Assembly: GCF_007097365.1 (NCBI RefSeq)
Contig: NZ_VJZR01000004.1
Coordinates: 124,001-188,000, forward strand
DNA: 64,000 nucleotides
From: Flavobacterium franklandianum
GTDB taxonomy: Bacteria; Bacteroidota; Bacteroidia; Flavobacteriales; Flavobacteriaceae
Direction of reading: 5' to 3'
Shown here one piece after another: positions 17,168-26,232 of this stretch. Each line of letters starts with the position of its first letter. The first letter of the stretch is position 1. A program made the position numbers and the translations under genes. The notes under the pieces were generated by a model. That model had not been told where the DNA came from. It did no database searches and saw only the letters and a list, made by a program, of their open reading frames with translations.

Positions 17168-18874
17168 ATGATGAAAACAATACTTTACCTATTCATTACA
17201 ATACTATTACTACTATGTAACTGGAGTGCGTATTCGCAACAACCTTTTATGGTTAAAGATATTTATCCTGGCACCAATTCTTCTTTGTCGCTTTTCACTC
17301 CAACAAAAAATAATACAACTCTTTTTTTTATGGCGAACGATCTCGTAAATGGATCTGAGTTATGGAAAAGCGATGGAACAAATGCTGGAACAGTTATGGT
17401 CAAAGATATTTATCCGGGCTACATGTTTGCTGGCGTACCTAATAGTTCTACACCAAGAAACTTAACTGATGTCAATGGATTATTATATTTTACGGCGGAT
17501 AACGGCATTAATGGCAATGAACTGTGGAAAAGCGATGGCACCGAAGCTGGAACAGTTATGGTAAAAGACATTAATATTTACAGTAATTTTTCAGATGGGA
17601 GTTCAGATGCAGCAATGTTAACAAATATCAATGGAGTACTATATTTTAGATGTAATAATATTGATAATGGATATGAATTATGGAAAAGTGATGGAACTGC
17701 AATTGGAACCGTAATGGTAAAAGACATTTTTATAGGTAGTTCTTTGAATGGTCTACCAAATAGTTCTGCTCCTTATAGTTTAACCAATGTGAATGGTACG
17801 TTGTTTTTTTCTGCAAGAGACCAAAGTACTTCCAATTTTGAACTGTGGAAAAGTGATGGCACAAGTGCAGGAACAGTAAAAGTTAAAGAAATTGTCGCTG
17901 GGAATAACGGCTCAGATCCTATTGGTTTGGCCAATGTAAATGGCACTTTATATTTTTCTGCCAACGATGGAATTAATGGAATAGAGCTTTGGAAAAGTGA
18001 TGGAACTAACGCTGGGACTGTTATGGTAAAAGATATTTTCCCTGGTTATAATGCTCAAAATAATTATTTTTATAACTCATCTCCCAATAATCTAACCAAT
18101 GTAAATGGTACTTTGTTCTTTAGTGCTTGTGATAGTGAAATTGATTCCAACAGACAAAATTTTGAATTATGGAAAACCGATGGAACAGCGGCAGGAACTG
18201 TAAAAGTTAAAGAAATTAGAAATGGAACAGTAAGTTCGTTTCTTAATGGTTTAACCAACGCAAATGGTACTTTGTATTTTGATGCCAATGATGGAATTAA
18301 CGGCAAAGAAGTATGGAAAAGTGATGGTACAGAAGCAGGCACTACACTTTTAAAAGACCTTTATGCTGGTGTTATTGGCTCAGAACCTTTTGAATTTACA
18401 TATATAAACGGAACTATATATTTCGTGGCAAACGATGGTATTACTGGTCGACAAATATTCAAAACCGATGGAACTGCAAATGGAACTACTGGTGTCAATA
18501 TATTGAATTTGATTGGTGATCCTCCAAGTAATTTAATCAATGTAAATGGTAAATTATTCTTTACAGCAAGGATTGGCGTTTATGGTACAGAACTATGGGT
18601 TTTAGATACAAATTTACTTGCCACTTTAAAAAATACAATCATGGAAAGTAAATTCTCGATTTTTCCAAATCCTGTTAAAGATATTTTAACCATTCAAAAT
18701 TCTGATAGTAGGTCTTTTGAGAAAGTTATAATTTCAGATTTAACAGGCAAAAAAGTTTTAGAACAAAATAGTGGGTCTAATACCATAAACTTAGAAAAAC
18801 TCCAAAATGGAATGTATTTGCTGCAAATAATTTCAGACGGAAAATCTACAGTTTCAAAATTCATTAAAAATTAA
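17168..18874 (+). CDS. Secreted ELWxxDGT-repeat protein with T9SS sorting domain, copy 1
   Basis: I choose the ATG at 17168, which gives MMKTILYLFITILLLL and a signal peptide ending near AYSQ; an upstream ATG at 17105 would bury the signal. The mature protein is built from about eight repeats of ~50-60 residues, each with ELWKSDGTxxGTVMVKDI and a partner strand ending LTNVNGTLYFSAND, as expected for a beta-propeller-like fold. The last ~75 residues (SIFPNPVKDILT to KSTVSKFIKN) are a T9SS type A sorting domain. The protein is thus exported to the surface. The function of ELWxxDGT proteins is unknown; carbohydrate binding or adhesion is guesswork. The next gene is a close paralog starting 4 bases later. 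Confidence 0.9.
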   Translation: MMKTILYLFITILLLLCNWSAYSQQPFMVKDIYPGTNSSLSLFTPTKNNTTLFFMANDLVNGSELWKSDGTNAGTVMVKDIYPGYMFAGVPNSSTPRNLTDVNGLLYFTADNGINGNELWKSDGTEAGTVMVKDINIYSNFSDGSSDAAMLTNINGVLYFRCNNIDNGYELWKSDGTAIGTVMVKDIFIGSSLNGLPNSSAPYSLTNVNGTLFFSARDQSTSNFELWKSDGTSAGTVKVKEIVAGNNGSDPIGLANVNGTLYFSANDGINGIELWKSDGTNAGTVMVKDIFPGYNAQNNYFYNSSPNNLTNVNGTLFFSACDSEIDSNRQNFELWKTDGTAAGTVKVKEIRNGTVSSFLNGLTNANGTLYFDANDGINGKEVWKSDGTEAGTTLLKDLYAGVIGSEPFEFTYINGTIYFVANDGITGRQIFKTDGTANGTTGVNILNLIGDPPSNLINVNGKLFFTARIGVYGTELWVLDTNLLATLKNTIMESKFSIFPNPVKDILTIQNSDSRSFEKVIISDLTGKKVLEQNSGSNTINLEKLQNGMYLLQIISDGKSTVSKFIKN

Positions 18875-18878
18875 AATT

Positions 18879-20564
18879 ATGAAAACAACAACTCTTTTTT
18901 TGGTCAGCTTATTTTTCTTATTGTTAAGTACTAATAATTACAGCCAACAACCTGTTATGGTGAAAGATATTTATTCTGGATCTAATACTTCGTTTTCATA
19001 TAATCCAAGTTTTACCAAAATAAATTCAACCTTATTTTTCGCCGCAAATGATGGTGTAAACGGATTTGAATTATGGAAAAGTGATGGCACCAATGCTGGA
19101 ACTGTAATGGTTAAAGATATAAATTTAAGCAGTAGTGGTACTTCATATGGGTCGGAACCCAGAAATTTAACCAATGTAAACGGCACACTCTTATTTACGG
19201 CAAATAACGGAATAAACGGTCGTGAACTTTGGAAAAGTGATGGTACAGAAGCTGGAACAGTAATGATAAAAGATCTTAACCCAAGTCTTACAGATAATAC
19301 TGGCTTTATAGACGAATTAATAAATTTTAACGGAACTTTATTTTTTTCTGCCAATGCCAATGATAATGGTACAGAACTATGGAAAAGTGATGGAACCGAC
19401 GCAGGAACTGTGATGGTTATAGATATTAATCCTGGATTTACATTTGATGTACCTAATAGATCAAATCCTAATAATTTCATCAACGTTAATGGTGCTTTAT
19501 TTTTTGCTGCTTATAACGAAATTAATGGAAACGAATTATGGAAAAGTGATGGCACTGCATCAGGAACAGTAATGGTTTCCAACACGCCAGGAACTGCTTC
19601 AACTGTTGGTTCATACCCAAATTTGACAATTGCAAATGGTATCTTATTTTTCAGTGGAGAAAGTATTTTTTTTGGAACGGAATTATGGAAAAGTGATGGT
19701 TCCACAGCAGGAACAGCAATGGTTAAAGATATTTATCCCGGATATACGCCTAACGGTGTAGCATATAGTTCAGGTGCTGGTAGTTTTGCCAATGTAAATG
19801 GAATACTTTTTTTTATTGCAACTGATATTGACAATAATTTAGAATTATGGAAAAGTGATGGAACAGTGGCTGGAACTATAAAAGTTAAAGAAATTAGAGA
19901 AAGTACTTTTAATTTTGGTTCTAATCCTACTAATTTAACGAACGTCAATGGTATTTTATATTTTTCTGCAAATGATGGTATTCATGGGATTGAAATGTGG
20001 AAGAGTGATGGTACAGAAGCAGGAACTACACTCGTAAAAGATATTAATGCTGGTATTAGCTCCTCTGAACCTGGTCAATTTACAAACATAAACGGTACAA
20101 TATATTTCGTTGCAGGTGATAATATTATTGGTCAAGAACTATTTAAAACTGATGGTACAGCAAGCGGAACAATTGGCTATAATATTAGATTTTTGAGTGA
20201 AAGCTCTTCGCCAGAAGGTTTAATCAATGTGGCTGATAATTTATTTTTCAATGCTACCAATGGCGGACAAAATGGTAGAGAATTATGGCGTTTAAACACG
20301 AATTCACTCTCAACATTAAAAAATATAACTAACGATAGCAAATTTTTAATCTTTCCAAACCCAGTTAAAAATATTTTGACTATCACAAACCCTGAAAATA
20401 CCTCTATTGATAAAATTTCAATCACCGACATAACAGGTAAAAAAGTGTTAGAACAAAATGATGGTACCAATACATTAAACTTAGAAAACCTCCAAAACGG
20501 AATGTATTTGTTGCAAGTAATTTCAAATGGGAAAAATACTATATCAAAATTTATTAAAAACTAA
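18879..20564 (+). CDS. Secreted ELWxxDGT-repeat protein with T9SS sorting domain, copy 2
   Basis: 561 residues. The signal peptide MKTTTLFLVSLFFLLLSTNN ends near YSQQ. It has the same repeat plan as the preceding gene, with ELWKSDGTxxGTVMVKDI units of ~50-60 residues, and an almost matching T9SS tail (LIFPNPVKNILT to KNTISKFIKN). The two genes arose by tandem duplication and form one transcription unit with a 4-base gap. Repeats differ in length between the copies, so units have been gained or lost. Decayed sequence downstream resembles the signal-peptide region of a third copy. Confidence 0.9.
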   Translation: MKTTTLFLVSLFFLLLSTNNYSQQPVMVKDIYSGSNTSFSYNPSFTKINSTLFFAANDGVNGFELWKSDGTNAGTVMVKDINLSSSGTSYGSEPRNLTNVNGTLLFTANNGINGRELWKSDGTEAGTVMIKDLNPSLTDNTGFIDELINFNGTLFFSANANDNGTELWKSDGTDAGTVMVIDINPGFTFDVPNRSNPNNFINVNGALFFAAYNEINGNELWKSDGTASGTVMVSNTPGTASTVGSYPNLTIANGILFFSGESIFFGTELWKSDGSTAGTAMVKDIYPGYTPNGVAYSSGAGSFANVNGILFFIATDIDNNLELWKSDGTVAGTIKVKEIRESTFNFGSNPTNLTNVNGILYFSANDGIHGIEMWKSDGTEAGTTLVKDINAGISSSEPGQFTNINGTIYFVAGDNIIGQELFKTDGTASGTIGYNIRFLSESSSPEGLINVADNLFFNATNGGQNGRELWRLNTNSLSTLKNITNDSKFLIFPNPVKNILTITNPENTSIDKISITDITGKKVLEQNDGTNTLNLENLQNGMYLLQVISNGKNTISKFIKN

Positions 20565-20569
20565 TAAAA

Positions 20570-20652
20570 AAGAGTAGAATCACGAAAACTAACAACCTAT
20601 TGTAGGTCAGCCTATTTTCGTTATTAACTAGTAAAAGCTCTTTCAGAACATT
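20570..20652 (+). pseudogene. Remnant of a third ELWxxDGT gene (signal-peptide region)
   Basis: Just after copy 2, the bases around 20575-20650 align with the start of copy 2: ACGAAAACTAACAACCT against ATGAAAACAACAACTCT, then GGTCAGCCTATTTTC against GGTCAGCTTATTTTT. The start codon is lost (ATG to ACG) and stops are present. No repeats follow, so only a stub is left. Confidence 0.4.
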
Positions 20653-20880
20653 TAGTATGTATTGTCAAATTTTCTTTAGAATTTAAAAAACTCACAAAGA
20701 AATCAATTTCAATATCAAAACTTTTCTTAAGAAAATTGACCGTAAAAAGCAACATATCTCCAAAAGGTTGTTACCGTTTTCGACTCAAATCTATTTTTTT
20801 TTATTATAAATACTGATATTATTTCACCATCAAATATTACCTCTCTTACTACTTCCAAAACAAAAAAGGAGTTTTTATTT

Positions 20881-21180
20881 ATACACGGTAAACCGCTCTA
20901 TAGTTTCAGAAAATGGTTTTAGGTCTTCTTCTGTAACAAGACCTTTGCAATATATGTTTAAAACAGTATCAAAGTAGTGAATCCCTGAAATTCAATCGTA
21001 ATTTGAAGCAATGTATTTGTCATTTTTTTAACGATTTCAAAGACTTTGCCGTAAGTTTTTCATGTTTTTTTTGCCGTTTTTCCAGTCTGTTAAAATTTCT
21101 ATTACCGAAGCGTTACAGATTTCAATTCCTTTGTCCATTGGGATTCGAGCAATTTTTTTATCTGTTTTAGATAGTTCCAT
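20881..21180 (-). pseudogene. Decayed small gene, unknown family
   Basis: From an ATG at 21180 the minus strand reads MELSKTDKKIARIPMDKGIE, ICNASVIEILTDWKNGKKN, then breaks near 21045 after LRQSL. In a shifted frame protein-like sequence resumes (NDKYIASNYD, ISGIHYFDTVLNIYCKGLV, TEEDLKPFSETIERF) to about 20881. I do not know the family. The combination of a frame break and stops marks it as dead. It sits next to the broken RhuM gene and may belong to the same decayed island. Confidence 0.45.
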
Positions 21181-21256
21181 TGGTATAGGGTTTTACTTTT
21201 TTATCAAGTGACATTAGGAGTTTTATAAAGTTATACACTTTGGTTTATTAGCTTTC

Positions 21257-22258
21257 TTATTCTTTTTTTGCTATCTTTTTCTCGGTGGTTTTTAGTTGAT
21301 TGATAAAATCTTTTTCCACATTATAAAGTTCATTTTTTAGGGTTTCCTTGTATTTGTCATATTCTGTTTTTGCTTTTTCAATAGCTTTATTATAACTAAT
21401 AGATCCTGAATGATTGAGTATTTCTTTTCCGGTCATTTTCAAGAAATCGTCCAATCGAGTCACCCAATCTTTCATATACATTGGGTTTTGATTGAGTGCT
21501 TGCAATTCGGCAATATCTAAATAGGCTACTACAAATCTATTGAGCAGGTTAAGTCCCTTTTCATCCAGATAATTTTTGGCTATTTAGGTTTCTTGTAAGC
21601 TTGGATTTTCTCCTTTGAAATTGGTTAATCCAAGATTGGGTTTTGTCGAGTCAATTCGTTGATAAATAACTTCGGCGGCAGTGTGTTCGTGGGCAGCTCA
21701 GTGTATTTTATTTTGGATGGTTTTAAAGAAGTTTTGAGAAACTTCGGTATTTGGATTATAATAGATACTGGTGGAATAAATATCTAAAATTTTTCTCCAA
21801 AAAACTTTTTCAGACGAGCGTATATCCCGAATTCGAGCCAATAATTCGTCAAAATAATTGCCTCCTCCAGCTTGTTTTAGCAAATCATCGTTCATCGCAA
21901 ATCCTTTTACCCTATATTCTTTCAATCGCTGTGTTGCCCAAATCCGAAATTGCCTACCACGATGCGATTTTACGCGATAACCCACAGAAATAATAACATC
22001 GAGATTGTAGAAAGTAGTTTCATAGTTTTTGCCATAAGCGGCAGTATGTCTGAATTTCCGACTAACTGAATTTTCATTCAATTCCCCTTCTTTAAAGATG
22101 TTGTTTATGTGTTCCGTAATTGTAACTCTTCCTTTGTCAAAAAGAGTTGCCATTTGCGCTTGAGTAAGCCAAACCGTTTCATCCAGAAGTCGGGTTTCCA
22201 TTTTGGTAACGCCATCTTCAGTTTGATATATGAGGATATTGGATTTGTTTTCTTGCAT
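21257..22258 (-). pseudogene. RhuM-family (Fic/DOC-linked virulence RhuM) gene with two nonsense mutations
   Basis: The minus strand from ATG 22258 reads a clear RhuM protein: MQENKSNILIYQTEDGVTKM, ETVWLTQAQMATLFDKGR, VISVGYRVKSHRGRQFRIWA. A TGA at 21700-21698 interrupts after FFKTIQNKIH; the same frame goes on AAHEHTAAEVIYQRID up to a TAA near 21584, then resumes KNYLDEKGLNLLNRF, MYMKDWVTRLDDFLK to the natural end at 21257. Length (~333 codons) and order match intact RhuM, and no frameshift is needed. RhuM proteins are common near mobile and defence loci, with unclear biochemistry. Annotated naively this would appear as two small genes. Confidence 0.85.
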
Positions 22259-22721
22259 AGAAAAAGTATTTAATTGTAAAAATACAAAAAATCCCCAAGT
22301 TTAGAGTTGAGGATATGGGTAACAGAGGCTTTGTACTTAAGTTAGCTTATTTTCTAAACCCATCGAATTCGACGGGTTTAAAATCGAGTTTTCTTTGACT
22401 GCTCTGCGAAGTCTCCCGACTTCGTAGCTATTCCAATTGGCGACAAGCACAAGCTTATAAATAAGACTCTAAAGTTGTAGTTACAAATAGTTGTGGGTAC
22501 GAAGTCGGGAGACTTCGCACAGCACGAGGATTTTAGCCTTGTGTTTGTTAGCGAAGAATTCCATTCTGTGCCCTTTCCAATTGGCAAGTAAACATATCTA
22601 TTGTTTGCTCTCGCTTAGGGGCACGGATTGCAAATCCGCTATCTGGGTTTCTAAAAATACTTGCATAACGGTAATTCTCCCTAGTCTTAATTTTTAACTT
22701 ATTTTTAATTACATTTGTATA
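22259..22721. repeat. REP-like palindrome cluster between RhuM and the MNT gene
   Basis: Four hairpins lie in ~300 bases: near 22357-22380 (AAACCC and GGGTTT arms around TCGAATTCGA); 22405-22425 containing GAAGTCTCCCGACTTC; its exact inverted copy at 22499-22520; and GCGGATTGCAAATCCGC near 22626-22642. The two 21-base copies face each other ~75 bases apart, the layout of paired REP sequences. A related hairpin, CAAAGTCTCCGACTTTG, is at ~32995. No transposase is present. Confidence 0.7.
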
Positions 22722-23009
22722 ATGTTATCAAAAAGCCAGTTACATATCATCATCGAAACTTTAAAACCGTATCATCCCAAAAGGATAGGGTTATTTGGTT
22801 CTGTGGCTAGAAACGAAGAAAACAGCGAGAGTGATATTGACATTCTTTTTTCCTTGAATCAACCAATTGGTTTGTTTACGCTGTCTAAAATTCATTTTGA
22901 GTTAGAAGAAAAGCTACATAAAAAAGTAGATTTAATTTCGGAAAATGGCTTAAATAAATTCATCAAGGAAAAAGTACTAAAGGAAGTTCGGTATTTTTAT
23001 GAAAACTGA
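22722..23009 (+). CDS. MNT-domain nucleotidyltransferase, antitoxin of a HEPN/MNT pair
   Basis: A 95-residue protein with the minimal nucleotidyltransferase signature GLFGSVARNEENSESDIDIL: the GSxxR turn and the two catalytic Asp of DxD (about residues 42 and 44). MNT antitoxins of this type AMPylate the partner HEPN ribonuclease and silence it. The start ATG at 22722 directly precedes LSKSQLHIIIETLK. The reading frame is intact. The downstream HEPN gene overlaps its end by 11 bases, the usual operon layout, but that gene carries a stop. Confidence 0.88.
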   Translation: MLSKSQLHIIIETLKPYHPKRIGLFGSVARNEENSESDIDILFSLNQPIGLFTLSKIHFELEEKLHKKVDLISENGLNKFIKEKVLKEVRYFYEN

Positions 23010-23343
23010 AAAACATAAAATTTACTTCTTACATATCCTTGAAGCCATTGAAAAATTAGAGCTGGTGGCAAACACAACATCTAAGGAAGAATTTCTAGGC
23101 GATTGGCTCAAGCAAGATGCCGTTCTTAAAAACTTTATCGTAATTGGCGAAGCCATTTCGCAAATTGATTAAGAAATGAAAAAAAAATTCCCTGATGTAG
23201 ATTGGCGTGGTGCTAAATCAATGCGCAATTTTATAGTTCACGAATACTTTTCAGTCGATAACAGCTTTGTTTGGGAAACTATTTTTGAAACGATTCCCAC
23301 ATTTAAAATCCAAATAAACGACATATTAAACTCACTTGAATAA
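22999..23343 (+). pseudogene. HEPN-domain toxin gene with in-frame TAA
   Basis: From the ATG at 22999 the frame reads MKTEKHKIYFLHILEAIEKL, on to NFIVIGEAISQID, then a TAA at 23170-23172, then without any shift EMKKKFPDVDWRGAKSMRNF, IVHEYFSVDNSFVWETIFE, and ends at 23343. The HEPN RNase motif Rx4H is present as RNFIVH but lies after the stop, so the truncated 57-residue product lacks it. An ATG at 23176 could in principle start a 55-residue C-terminal piece. Length of 115 codons is normal for this toxin family. Loss of toxin with an intact antitoxin is the expected direction of decay. Confidence 0.85.
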
Positions 23344-23376
23344 AAACACACCAATCTCTCGACTGGTGTTTTCATA
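23344..23376. terminator. Bidirectional terminator, copy D of the conserved-loop hairpin
   Basis: Arms ACACCA and TGGTGT enclose a loop with TCTCTCGAC; A-rich sequence on the left and T-rich on the right make it work in both directions. It separates the HEPN/MNT pair from clpB, whose stop is ~80 bases to the right on the minus strand. Confidence 0.7.
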
Positions 23377-23457
23377 AAATTAGAATTGTTCTCGATACAT
23401 TTTATTAAAAAAAGCTGGCGCATTTTTTAATAAAACACTCGAACTGACGTAGACCAA

Positions 23458-26064
23458 TTAATGAACCAATTCACTCTGATTCCTAAACACCAATTTCCCA
23501 TCAAAGGCATCAATCAAAACGATACTGTCGGTAGTGATGGTTCCTGAGAGAATCTCTTTCGACAATTGGTTGAGAACGTCTCTTTGAATCACACGTTTTA
23601 CAGGTCTTGCACCAAATTGCGGATCGTACCCTTTCTCCGAAAGATAGTCAATCGCTTCTGGTGTGGCATCCAAAGTAATACCTTGCAAAGCCAACATTTT
23701 TTTGACACTTTTCAGTTGCAAACCTACGATTTGAGCGATATTCGCATTGGTCAAAGGCGTAAACATCACGATTTCGTCAATACGGTTGATGAATTCGGGA
23801 CGAACGGTTTGCTTCAACAAGCCCAAAACTTCCACTTTGGCAGCTTCGGTAGCTGCTTCAATTCCACCTTTTAAGTTCTCAAATTTCTCTTGTATAATCT
23901 GGCTTCCCATATTCGAAGTCATAATGATAATCGTGTTTTTGAAATCGGCCAAACGCCCTTTGTTGTCCGTCAAACGCCCTTCGTCTAAGACTTGCAACAA
24001 GATGTTGAACGTGTCGGGATGCGCTTTTTCAATCTCGTCCAACAGAATCACGGAATAGGGTTTTCTACGTACGGCTTCGGTCAATTGCCCGCCTTCGTCA
24101 TAACCTACATATCCCGGAGGAGCTCCTACCAATCGGCTCACGCTGTGGCGTTCTTGGTATTCGCTCATATCAATTCGGGTCATCGCGTTTTCATCGTCAA
24201 ATAAATATTCGGCCAAGGCTTTGGCCAATTCGGTTTTTCCGACACCCGTTGTTCCTAAGAAAAGGAAAGTTCCCACGGGTTTTTTCATATCCTGCAATCC
24301 GGCGCGACTTCTACGCACGGCATCGCTCACAGCTTCGATAGCTTCTTCCTGACCCACGACGCGTTTGTGCAATTCGTCTTCGAGTTTCAAGAGTTTTTCT
24401 CTTTCGCCTTGCAGCATTTTCATCACGGGAATTCCGGTCCATTTGGCCACGACTTCGGCGATATCTTCCCGAGTGACTTCTTCTTTTATTAAAGAAGTTC
24501 CCCCTTTTTGATCTTCGGCCAATTGTTTTTGGAACCCATTCAATCGTTCTTGGGCTTCCTTGATTTTTCCGTAACGAATTTCGGCCACTTTTCCGTAATC
24601 GCCTTCGCGTTCGGCACGTTCGGCTTCGTATTTGAAGTCTTCGATTTCAGTTTTCACGGCTTGAATGTTATCAACTACATCTTTCTCAGATTTCCATTTG
24701 GCGAAGATCTCGTTTCGGTCTTCTTTGAGGTTGGCCAAATCCATTCCCAAAGCTTTGAGTTTGCTTTCATCTTTTTCGCGTTTGATGGCTGCAATTTCGA
24801 TTTCCAATTGCATTACTTTTCGATCCAAAACATCGAGTTCTTCGGGTTTGGAGTTGATTTCCATTCGGATTTTCGAAGCGGCTTCGTCCATTAAATCGAT
24901 GGCTTTGTCCGGCAAAAATCGGTTGGTAATATAGCGTTGCGATAATTCGACAGCAGCAATAATGGCATCGTCTTTTATCTGAACTTTATGGTGTGTTTCG
25001 TATTTGTCTTTGATTCCACGAAGGATGGAAATGGCACTTTCGGTATCGGGTTCTTCGATAATTATTTTTTGGAAACGGCGTTCGAGTGCTTTGTCTTTTT
25101 CGAAATATTTTTGGTATTCGTCCAAAGTCGTTGCACCAATAGCACGCAGTTCACCACGAGCCAAAGCTGGTTTCAGGATATTGGCAGCATCCATTGCACC
25201 TTCACCACCTCCAGCACCAACTAGCGTGTGGATTTCGTCAATAAAAAGGACAATATCTCCTTCGGCAGCAGTCACTTCTTTCACAACCGATTTCAGACGT
25301 TCTTCGAATTCTCCTTTGTATTTGGCTCCAGCAATCAAAGCACCCATATCGAGAGAAAACACGATTTTATCTTTTAGGTTTTCGGGAACGTCTCCGTCCA
25401 CGATTCGGTGTGCCAATCCTTCGGCAATGGCGGTTTTACCAACTCCAGGTTCACCCACCAACATTGGATTATTCTTGGTTCTACGCGTCAAGATTTGCAA
25501 AACCCTGCGGATTTCTTCGTCACGACCTATAACGGGATCTAATTTTCCGTTTCGAGCCAATTCGTTAAGGTTTCGGGCGTATTTATTCAAAGAATTATAG
25601 GTTTCCTCGGCAGAAGCAGAAGTTACTCTTTCGCCTTTTCGGAGTTCCTCGATTGCGGCTTTCAAACCTTTTTCGGTGACGCCTTGGTCTTTTAAGATTT
25701 GTGCTACCTTGCTTTTGGAACCAAAAATTGCCAAGATTAAATGTTCGATAGAAACGAATTCATCGTTCATTTTTTGTGCTATAATTTCAGCTTCGTTAAG
25801 CGTGGTTCCAGCAGTTCTAGAAAATTGAATTTCGCCACCAGAAACCTTCGGAAAGCTCTGAATGGTGCTGTCTAATATTTGTTGAAACAACGGAACATTT
25901 ACATTCAGTTTTTTTAAAATAAAAGGTGCTACATTTTCATCGACTTCAAAAATGGCCTTAAAAATGTGTTCATTTTCTATTTGTTGTTGTCCCAAACGTT
26001 GTGCCAATTGCTGTGAAAACTGAATGGCTTCCTGCGATTTGATTGTGAATTTATTGATGTTCAT
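23458..26064 (-). CDS. clpB: ATP-dependent disaggregase ClpB
   Basis: An 868-residue AAA+ chaperone of normal ClpB length. Order of parts: Clp N-domain pair (residues ~1-145), first AAA+ module with Walker A GEPGVGKT and Walker B VLFIDEIHTLVGAG, the coiled-coil middle domain (~400-520, with KWTGIPVMKML after it), second AAA+ module with Walker A GTTGVGKT and VILLDEIEKAHPD, and the C-terminal D2-small domain. It works with DnaK to pull apart aggregates in the cytoplasm after heat stress. It stands alone on the minus strand. The antisense strand of this GC-richer gene has several long open frames that are only shadows. Confidence 0.98.
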   Translation of the reverse strand: MNINKFTIKSQEAIQFSQQLAQRLGQQQIENEHIFKAIFEVDENVAPFILKKLNVNVPLFQQILDSTIQSFPKVSGGEIQFSRTAGTTLNEAEIIAQKMNDEFVSIEHLILAIFGSKSKVAQILKDQGVTEKGLKAAIEELRKGERVTSASAEETYNSLNKYARNLNELARNGKLDPVIGRDEEIRRVLQILTRRTKNNPMLVGEPGVGKTAIAEGLAHRIVDGDVPENLKDKIVFSLDMGALIAGAKYKGEFEERLKSVVKEVTAAEGDIVLFIDEIHTLVGAGGGEGAMDAANILKPALARGELRAIGATTLDEYQKYFEKDKALERRFQKIIIEEPDTESAISILRGIKDKYETHHKVQIKDDAIIAAVELSQRYITNRFLPDKAIDLMDEAASKIRMEINSKPEELDVLDRKVMQLEIEIAAIKREKDESKLKALGMDLANLKEDRNEIFAKWKSEKDVVDNIQAVKTEIEDFKYEAERAEREGDYGKVAEIRYGKIKEAQERLNGFQKQLAEDQKGGTSLIKEEVTREDIAEVVAKWTGIPVMKMLQGEREKLLKLEDELHKRVVGQEEAIEAVSDAVRRSRAGLQDMKKPVGTFLFLGTTGVGKTELAKALAEYLFDDENAMTRIDMSEYQERHSVSRLVGAPPGYVGYDEGGQLTEAVRRKPYSVILLDEIEKAHPDTFNILLQVLDEGRLTDNKGRLADFKNTIIIMTSNMGSQIIQEKFENLKGGIEAATEAAKVEVLGLLKQTVRPEFINRIDEIVMFTPLTNANIAQIVGLQLKSVKKMLALQGITLDATPEAIDYLSEKGYDPQFGARPVKRVIQRDVLNQLSKEILSGTITTDSIVLIDAFDGKLVFRNQSELVH

Positions 26065-26232
26065 TTTACTTTTTATTTAAAGTTGAATGTGTTAATTGAT
26101 GTGCTTGTGTAAACTTAAAGTTATTGTATCTTCGGCAAATAATCGTCAAATGTTATTCCATCCTTAAAGGTACGACATATTGACTGTTTATAAGGGGTTT
26201 ACGAACGACAAAATGACTTAAAAAACGACAAA

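Noticed and set aside
17168..20564. Regularly spaced repeats that at first look like a CRISPR-type array
   Set aside because: The repeats are coding (ELWxxDGT units), of unequal spacing, and in one open frame with signal peptide and T9SS tail.
25004..25600. 198-codon frame antisense to clpB, and other long antisense frames at 23.5-25.2 kb
   Set aside because: They mirror the codon pattern of clpB, have no protein-like features, and the clpB frame is certain.
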